The position numbers and the translations under genes were made by a program. Shown piece after piece: positions 56,718 through 64,000 of a stretch of DNA of 64,000 nucleotides (its first letter is position 1; each line of letters starts with the position of its first letter). The notes below the pieces were generated by a model. The model worked only from the letters and a program-made list of their open reading frames with translations. It was not told the DNA's origin and made no database searches. Source of the DNA: Lepturacanthus savala (lineage: Eukaryota; Chordata; Actinopteri; Scombriformes; Trichiuridae); contig CM060477.1 of assembly GCA_030544235.1 (NCBI GenBank), forward strand, positions 29,616,528 to 29,680,527, written 5' to 3'.

Positions 56718-57493
56718 ATCGGTGGACGGTCATGTCTCTGTAGGTTTAGTTCCAGTGGACGGTCATGTCTCTGTAGGTTTAGTTCCAGTGGACGGTCATG
56801 TCTCTGTAGGTTTAGTTTCAGTGGACGGTCATGTCTCTGTAGGTTTAGTTCCAGTGGACGGTCATGTCTCTGTAGGTTTAGTTTCAGTGGACGGTCATGT
56901 CTCTGTAGGTTTAGTTCCAGTGGACGGTCATGTCTCTGTAGGTTTAGTTCCAGTGGACGGTCATGTCTCTGTAGGTTTAGTTTTAGTGGACGGTCATGTC
57001 TCTGTAGGTTTAGTTCCAGTGGACGGTCATGTCTCTGTAGGTTTAGTTCCAGTGGACGGTCATGTCTCTGTAGGTTTAGTTCCAGTGGACGGTCATGTCT
57101 CTGTAGGTTTAGGTTTAGTGGACGGTCATGTCTCTGTAGGTTTAGGTTTAGTGGACGGTCATGTCTCTGTAGGTTTAGTTCCAGTGGACGGTCATGTCTC
57201 TGTAGGTTTAGTTTCAGTGGACGGTCATGTCTCTGTAGGTTTAGTTTTAGTGGACGGTCATGTCTCTGTAGGTTTAGTTTTAGTGGACGGTCATGTCTCT
57301 GTAGGTTTAGGTTTAGTGGACGGTCATGTCTCTGTAGGTTTAGTTTCAGTGGACGGTCATGTCTCTGTAGGTTTAGTTTCAGTGGACGGTCATGTCTCTG
57401 TAGGTTTAGGTTTAGTGGACGGTCATGTCTCTGTAGGTTTAGTGGACGGTCATGTCTCTGTAGGTTTAGTGGACGGTCATGTCTCTGTAGGTT
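56718..57493. repeat. 33-bp minisatellite grown from Tc1 transposase sequence
   Basis: About 24 units of GTGGACGGTCATGTCTCTGT plus AGGTTTAGTTCCA with TTC, TTT or GGTTTA variants and shorter last units. The flanking Tc1 sequence (GGACGGTCATGTCTCTGTAG, then GTTTGCAGTTGTTC) shows the unit derives from the element. The unit is 11 codons, so long repeat ORFs appear. Confidence 0.93.
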
Positions 57494-57850
57494 TGCAGTT
57501 GTTCTAGACTCTTTCCATGTCTTGATGATGGATTGAACAGTGAAATCTTTTTATAACCTAACGCTGCTTTAACCTTCTCCTCAGCTTCATCCCTGATGTT
57601 TGGTGTGTTGCTTGCACTTCATGATGCCTTCACTGACCAGTGTCCTCTTAGCAAACGTCACAGAACAGCTGTATTTATACTGAGGTCAGATTAATCACAG
57701 GTGGACTCCATTTAATCATGAGGTCAACAGCTGATCCTTCACCAATCATCAGGAAACTGGTTGTACTCAGAGAAATTTTATCAGTTTTTAATTTTTATGT
57801 TTGTGGTCAGAACGTGACAGAATGTGGTAAAGTTGAAGGGTATAAACACT

Positions 57851-58820
57851 TGTTGAAGCTACTGAACCATAGTAGCTTGAACAAGTGTTCTATAAAGGTT
57901 ATTCATCCTTTAACCTTTAAGTTGAGGCGTCTTTAACGTCCTGTTGGAGGTTTTCATTCATTTCCTGTTCGTCTGTTAGTCATTTATTCTCAGTTAAATA
58001 CAAATATAAAATTCCTAACATTAATTTGGACATTGTCTAAACATGATGATGAAGAACTTGTTTGTTTTATTCTCATTTAGCAGCTTTTTAAATCTGTTTC
58101 TCCTGAGAATCGTTACCAGATTTAGGAGGAAAAACCTTTTGTGTTAAATAAAGGAATGTTAATAATTCCTGTAAAACCAGATATTATCATGTCCAACTCT
58201 GGTGTTTTACTCTATTTATTTTCAGAGAAGGGGCCTAAATATACGTTAACATTATATTATTTGTATTTTTACATATTTTCCTGCCTGTTTTAAAGTGAAG
58301 AAACTTCTTCAACTGTTCATTTCTTCTTTCACCTTCAGTCCATTAGTAGTGGAGTCTATGCACATTAAACCAGGACGTGGTGTTTTACAGCTGCTGGTCA
58401 GTGAGGTCAGTGAATGCACCACCACCTCTGCAGCCTGATCAATAGGTTTAAGTTGATCAGCTGATAACAGCCGGCAGCTTCCTGTCATCAGGGGTTCGTT
58501 ATCTCTTCACTGATCTCTGAGTGTTTGTCTGAACCCTGCAGCATCGCTGCTTCCTACATTTATACCATGAAAACATCAACTAACAACAAACTGGGAGCCA
58601 GGTCTGAGCTGCTTAACATCAGCATGAACAGGTGAAGCTGTTACTGTCCAGAATAACGTTTAATATTAAAGAGCAGACAGGAAACACTAGAATAACATGT
58701 TTAAACACATGAAGAACTAAGAACAGGTGGAGAAGATGAAACAGAGAAGTGTTTCCATATGTCAACAACATGTAAATATAATAAATTAGTGTAGAAACTG
58801 ATGGAGTCATTGACATCAAA
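57851..58820. other. Intergenic stretch
   Basis: No gene recognised. A hairpin, CACTTGTTGAAGCTACTG facing AGTAGCTTGAACAAGTG, lies at 57847-57888 beside the Tc1 end. Confidence 0.5.
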
Positions 58821-60506
58821 TCTACTAAAGTCTGGTTTATTCTACTAAAGTCTGGTTTATTCTACTAAAGTCTAGTTCATTCTACTAAAGTCTGGTTTAT
58901 TCTACTAAAGTCTAGTTTATTCTACTAAAGTCTAGTTCATTCTACTAAAGTCTGGTTTATTCTACTAAAGTCTAGTTTATTCTTCTAAAGTCTAGTTCAT
59001 TCTACTAAAGTCTGGTTTATTCTTCTAAAGTCTAGTTTATTCTTCTAAAGTCTAGTTTATTCTTCTAAAGTCTAGTTTATTCACCTAAAGTCTAGTTTAT
59101 TCTACTAAAGTCTGGTTTATTCACCTAAAGTCTAGTTTATTATTCTAAAGTCTAGTTTATTCACCTAAAGTCTAGTTTATTATTCTAAAGTCTAGTTTAT
59201 TTTACTAAAGTCTAGTTTATTCTACTAAAGTCTAGTTTATTCACCTAAAGTCTAGTTTATTCTACTAAAGTCTAGTTTATTTTACTAAAGTCTAGTTTAT
59301 TCTAAAGTCTAGTTTATTCTCCTAAAGTCTAGTTTATTCTACTAAAGTCTAGTTTATTCTACTAAAGTCTAGTTTATTCTTCTAAAGTCTAGTTTATTCT
59401 ACTAAAGTCTAGTTCATTCTACTAAAGTCTAGTTTATTCTACTAAAGTCTAGTTTATTCTACTAAAGTCTAGTTTATTCATCTAAAGTCTAGTTTATTCT
59501 ACTAAATCTTGTTTATTCTACTAAAGTCTAGTTTATTCTACTAAAGTCTAGTTTATTCATCTAAAGTCTAGTTTATTCTACTAAAGTCTAGTTTATTCTA
59601 CTAAAGTCTAGTTTATTCATCTAAAGTCTAGTTTATTCTACTAAAGTCTAGTTTATTCTACTAAAGTCTAGTTTATTCTACTAAAGTCTAGTTTATTCAT
59701 CTAAAGTCTAGTTTATTCTACTAAATCTTGTTTATTCTACTAAAGTCTAGTTTATTCTACTAAAGTCTAGTTTATTCATCTAAAGTCTAGTTTATTCTAC
59801 TAAATCTTGTTTATTCTACTAAAGTCTAGTTTATTCTACTAAAGTCTAGTTTATTCATCTAAAGTCTAGTTTATTCTACTAAAGTCTAGTTCATTCTACT
59901 AAAGTCTAGTTTATTCTACTAAAGTCTAGTTTATTCTACTAAAGTCTAGTTTATTCATCTAAAGTCTAGTTTATTCTACTAAAGTCTAGTTTATTCATCT
60001 AAAGTCTAGTTTATTCATCTAAAGTCTAGTTTATTCTACTAAAGTCTAGTTTATTCATCTAAAGTCTAGTTTATTCTACTAAAGTCTAGTTTATTCTTCT
60101 AAAGTCTAGTTTATTCTACTAAAGTCTAGTTTATTCTTCTAAAGTCTAGTTTATTCTACTAAAGTCTAGTTCATTCTACTAAAGTCTAGTTTATTCTACT
60201 AAAGTCTAGTTTATTCTACTAAAGTCTAGTTTATTCTACTAAAGTCTAGTTCATTCTACTAAAGTCTAGTTTATTCTACTAAAGTCTAGTTTATTCTACT
60301 AAAGTCTAGTTTATTCATCTAAAGTCTAGTTTATTCTACTAAAGTCTAGTTTATTCATCTAAAGTCTAGTTTATTCATCTAAAGTCTAGTTTATTCTACT
60401 AAAGTCTAGTTTATTCATCTAAAGTCTAGTTTATTCTACTAAAGTCTAGTTTATTCATCTAAAGTCTAGTTTATTCTCCTAAAGTCTAGTTTATTTTACT
60501 AAAGTC
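58821..60506. repeat. 20-bp satellite TCTACTAAAGTCTAGTTTAT
   Basis: About 84 units. Variants at TCTACT (TCATCT, TCTTCT, TCACCT) and GTTTAT/GTTCAT; occasional shorter units such as ACTAAATCTTG. Confidence 0.96.
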
Positions 60507-61544
60507 AGGTTCATGTAGACGTGTAGTCAGGATTTATTGGAGGTGAAGTCAGACTACGATGTAGCTACAGAAGTAGAAACTAGACTTTACACTGTTACTG
60601 CTGCTGCTAACACTGCTGCTGCTAACACTGCTACTAACACTGCTGCTGCTGGATCTCTGAAGGTTTCTCCTAACCTTAACCCTGCTGTCGCTCAAACATC
60701 AACAACTTCCTCCAGAATCGCTGCATCCACCTTTAACGCCACAACACAACACGTCCTAATGAGTACAGTGACCTCTGACCTTCTGTGCAGCCTCACCATC
60801 AGTGTAGAGCCTCCACCTGTCTGCAGAAATTAATAAAACCCAAATGTCAGAAACTCCCCGAAGGAGCCGAGCTGCTGTGACCTTTGGCTTCTGGCGGCTG
60901 AAGCTTCCAGCACATTTCACAGCATCTGTCTTCGTGTGTTTTGGACATTTGTTTGTTTGATTTCTGCAAAGAGAACGAGGAGATTTGATCTGAATCAAGA
61001 AACATGAAGCTGAAGCAGCTGATTAAGGTTTAATATGAGCTGAGAGACAGAGGACCAGAGGAATCAGGCTCACTGCAACACGTCTGGCTTGTTATGTAGG
61101 AACTAGGAGTAAATAAACTCTAATGATGTCATTTAGAGGGACTGTCACCACTGGACCTGACCTGAACACAAATGGACGACTCAGGAGGAAAAGTGAGGAA
61201 AGACAAACTTTTAATGACGAAGTGGAACCAAAAACACTCAAAAACCACAGGAAAAAACATAAGGTAAGGAAAAGTCTCTAATAACACAAGCAGAAACATG
61301 GATGGGGTAGGTTCAACGTAGGTTCAAAGACAAAGACTTTATTCATATAAATATATACAAGGAAACAGGAAACAGCTTTAAACAACCAGACCAGAGGCAG
61401 CAACACAAGGAGGAACAGGAGGAGGAACAAAACAGAAGGTTGTGGCGGATCTTCCACCTCTTCATTTACTTAAATCTCTAAATTAATCTAAAGAACTTTG
61501 CTTGTTGGAGTAATAATGTACATTAGAATGGAATAAAGGGGTCG
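60507..61544. other. Intergenic stretch with a doubtful small ORF
   Basis: A 98-codon plus-strand ORF (60537-60833) contains an Ala/Asn/Thr run from GCTGCTAACACT repeats; no homologue is recognised. Otherwise nothing seen. Confidence 0.4.
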
Positions 61545-61925
61545 ACACCGTGGAGCAGGGGTTAGTGCTGCTGCCTCACAGCAAGAAGGTCACAGGTTCA
61601 AGACCTCCTTGGTCCTGGGTCTGGGACCTTTCTGTGTGGAGTTTGCATGTTCTCCCCTGTGCCTGGCGGGTTTCCTCCAGGTTCTAGTCCTGGTCCAGGT
61701 CCTAGTCCTGGTCCAGGTTCTCCAGCTTCCTCCAACAGTCCAAAAACATGCTGAGGTTAATTGGAGACTCTAAATTGCCCGTAGGTGTGAGTGTGTGAGT
61801 GAATGATGTGTGTGTCCATGATTGGTGGAGACCATCTGGGGTGTGTCCTGCCTCTCGCTGTAATGTGCTGGGATTGGCTCCAGCAGACCATGTGACCCTA
61901 ATGAAGAATAAGCAGGTATAGGAGA
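61545..61925 (+). repeat. SINE-like dispersed repeat, longer copy
   Basis: Begins with a tRNA-like head: GTGGAGCAGGGGTTAGTGCT and, further on, GGTTCAAGACC, similar to Pol III A and B boxes. The body is shared with 520-838. Ends near GAATAAGCAGGTATAGGAGA. Confidence 0.65.
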
Positions 61926-61999
61926 ATAGAATAAGTAACCTACAAACTCAGTCGTGTGTTGTCTGTTCCTGTCTTGTTAATGTAAATCTTGTAGAACGG

Positions 62000-62390
62000 A
62001 AGCTGTGATGATGGTAAAAATGACCAAAGTGGTTGAAGGGCCTGCAGCCCAGGTCAGAGGTCAAAGACAGATGCTGGACTTTCTTTAAGTGGTCTCAGGG
62101 CAGCTGACCATCAGGAACACAGAATGATCTGTTTAGACCTGATAGAGAGAGGTTTAACCAGGTCTGGACCCTCTGGAATAAAAGGAGTGGACTCAAGAAA
62201 AGTCCATAAAGAAGATATTTGTGATGAATAGGGAGACGTCTCATACTGGACCAGAGACTCTCCACGAGTCACTACTTAAGACAAATCTCTATATATTTTT
62301 TCTATAATGGTTTTGTTCTTTTTGGAATAAAACTCTTTGTGCACCAGAGAAGACGTGTCAGTGGTGACTTCTTTCATCAGAACATCAAGA
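62000..62390 (+). mobile_element. Possible LTR-like segment
   Basis: Contains TTTTGGAATAAAACTCTTTG followed by about 55 bases to CATCAGAACA, a spacing like a U3-R-U5 end on the plus strand. No target-site duplication or internal region was matched. It could also be a transcript 3' end. Confidence 0.3.
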
Positions 62391-63420
62391 AACAACAAGA
62401 TAATAAGTAAAACAACTTTTGGTGCATAAGAGTACTCCCCCTTCTAGGGATGACACCCAATGGACCAGACAACTGAGGGTCAGGATGGTAAAAGTCAGGG
62501 TCCACAATAAAGCTTGCCAGAGTCTGTAGCCCTCCCAGTCCACCTTAATGGCCTGCACCGGTCTCTGTTGCCCACAGACCTTTAAGGAGAAGATTGGACC
62601 ACCATTGACCATCCATTGGGGTGTAGGGGGACAGCTGTGGGAACCACAGGTCTCTCTTTGACTGGTTTTACCCAGCTGATATGGAAGGTGGGGTGGACTC
62701 TCTGGGACCAGGGCAGACACAGATCAGTGGAAATGGAACTGATGACCTGGGACTCTGGATATAGGCCAAAGAACCATAGAGCCGATTTCCTGAAGATGAC
62801 GTGGTGACGAGGTGAGATGATGAGGTAAGTCCTCTGTTGAGAGCCAGACTCCGGTCTGCAGGCCTCTTCATGTGGTCCACACGGTGTAGGAGGACCCTGT
62901 GGGCAGCAGTCCAGATGCTGAGGCCCGATCATGCCATGAGCTGTGGAAGATCCAGTTCTGTTGATGACCGTTTGATTCTGGGTGATACCCAGAGGGAAGG
63001 CTTATGAGGACCTTGCAGAACTCCTTCCAGAACTTGGAGATGAACTGGGCCTCCCAGTCTGAAACAATATTCTTAGGAAATCTGTAACTACAAAACACAT
63101 GAGTCATCATAATTTCAATGTTTCCTTGGCAGAAGGAAACTTGGACAAAGCAATGAAATGGGTCATTTTAGAAAATGGATCCATGACCACGAGGACAGAG
63201 TAGTTACCTTTAAAGACCAGGACCCTGTGAGAGATCCTAACTGTTCTGACTGCTTCATCTTTAGTGGTAGGTCTGGTGTGTGTGTCTTTCTCAATTCCAG
63301 ATGTGTGCCATCCCTGTGCAGCCATTGGTGGAGAAGTTCTACACCAGGACTCTGATTGGCTGTCATAGAGAGCTACCAGATACATAAGAGGCCAAGATGG
63401 CCGCCTTGAGAGGACAGCAG
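62391..63420 (-). mobile_element. Decayed Ty3/gypsy retrotransposon fragment (integrase and C-terminal domain)
   Basis: Minus-strand frames contain, in order, an integrase core piece with MDPFSKMTHF (about 63170), FPKNIVSDWEAQF and FWKEFCK (about 63030-63090), SGYHPESNGHQQ (about 62980), then RVHPTFHISWVKPV (about 62690) and a chromodomain-like VDWEGY (about 62540). Stops and frameshifts separate them and the usual Glu after the HP-SNG motif is lost. Reverse transcriptase and gag are absent. Inactive. Confidence 0.82.
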
Positions 63421-64000
63421 CTGACCTCCTCTCAACTGGCCACAGTTGGGAGGAGGAGGCCACAGTGATTTGTGTTTTTCTTCGTTTTGATTCTCCTGTT
63501 TTCTCTTGTTTAGGTTGGTGTCATTAAGGTGGTTAGGTTATCTTTTTGCTTTTTTAGATAGGAACCTTATTTTTGTTGTTTTGGCCTTAGTCCAAAGATT
63601 TAACCTTCAGTATTATCCCCTTGTGTTATATTTACATACTTCCTATTTTTGTAAATAAACTATTTCTGTGAAATTGATCTATATTCTGGTTTGTGGCTGC
63701 TTGGGAAGATGGGGCCTGTTCATGTTGTGGCTTAGACTAACACCAGGAGAACGCCTCCATACAATCCAGAAGCCTTCGCTCCATGGAGGGCCACCAAAAC
63801 CTCAGGGAAATGACAACCTGGTCCCTTTGATTCCAGATAGAAGCTCAGTGGACACGTATCATCAGGGACAAACAAACAATTCACTGGACGACTACTGGGT
63901 GTTACAGGCAAGATTCATGTGACCAGTCCAAACCAGGAAAGGGTGCTGCCCAGTGGCTCCAGTCTGCCAGAGTGGTTCCTGACATCGTAGTCCTCTCAGC
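63421..64000. other. Right edge of window
   Basis: No gene recognised. A T-rich stretch ends in GTAAATAAACTATTTC (about 63650), which may be a 3' end or LTR polyA region on the plus strand. Confidence 0.4.

Larger units (their letters stand above)
55507..57850 (-). mobile_element. Decayed Tc1/mariner element, interrupted
   Basis: Inverted ends share TTCAAC...CCACATT.TGTCACGTTCTGACCACAAAC-type sequence, at 55529-55570 and, inverted, at 57800-57838. The minus strand between shows transposase pieces, including FQQDNNPKHKA with the second catalytic Asp, and SPDLNPIQNLW, where the usual catalytic Glu is replaced by Gln. Frames are broken, and the element is split by an insertion (56241-56591) and a minisatellite (56718-57493), so it is dead. 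Confidence 0.88.

Noticed and set aside
56601..57536. 271- and 311-codon ORFs with GRSCLCRFS or DGHVSVGLV repeats
   Set aside because: Translation of the 33-bp minisatellite inside a dead Tc1 element.
60537..60833. 98-codon ORF with an Ala/Asn/Thr run
   Set aside because: Low-complexity GCTGCTAACACT repeat, no recognised homologue and no splice or promoter context.

Overview
This is a vertebrate nuclear window, almost certainly from a teleost fish. Exons are split by GT-AG introns, Tc1/mariner, LINE, Ty3/gypsy and hAT-like repeats are present, and the introns of the ribosomal protein S7 gene carry snoRNA U17 copies, as reported for pufferfish rps7. No bacterial or phage gene is visible. Roughly a third of the window is tandem repeat.

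Layout, left to right. (1) 1-10.9 kb: simple repeats; a CpG-rich segment at 3.35-3.78 kb with the first coding exon of a CNK-family (cnksr) gene on the minus strand; two diverged MITE-like copies; a 4.2 kb satellite of about 246 units of 17 bp. (2) 10.9-19.6 kb, plus strand: eight coding exons of an ipcef1-like gene (PH domain, acidic and Gly-rich linker, conserved C-terminal helical region), with a LINE remnant and several minisatellites in its introns. (3) 20.09-28.71 kb, minus strand: complete rps7 (six coding exons plus a 5'UTR exon, 194 aa), with four 212-nt U17/SNORA73 H/ACA snoRNAs in introns 2, 3, 5 and 6. (4) 28.71-29.39 kb: shared divergent promoter region with five TCGCGAGA motifs. 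(5) 29.39-39.67 kb, plus strand: complete rnaseh1 (eight exons, 300 aa, mitochondrial presequence, hybrid-binding domain, four catalytic acidic residues). (6) 42.08-about 51.9 kb: a near-identical tandem duplicate of the 3' half of rnaseh1 (exons 5-8) with its downstream sequence. (7) 51.9-64 kb: the rest of a 12-bp repeat array, a solo LTR with target-site duplication, a decayed Tc1 element whose transposase segment grew into a 33-bp minisatellite, a 20-bp array, a SINE-like repeat and a decayed Ty3/gypsy integrase fragment.

How the genes relate. rps7 and its intronic U17 both serve 40S subunit and 18S rRNA production, so host and guest RNAs come from one transcript. rps7 and rnaseh1 are head-to-head and probably share a promoter; rps7 and ipcef1 are tail-to-tail. 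The CNK exon and ipcef1 point away from each other.

The most unusual structure is in rnaseh1. Minisatellites in three introns do not merely lie near exons: each repeat unit contains the 3' splice site and the first bases of the following exon, giving about 17, 29 and 12 decoy acceptors before exons 4, 6 and 7. Other splice junctions in rnaseh1 and ipcef1 also sit at the edge of a micro- or minisatellite. The 3' duplication gives a second version of two of the decoy arrays with different copy numbers. I could not run alignments, so copy counts are by eye and approximate.
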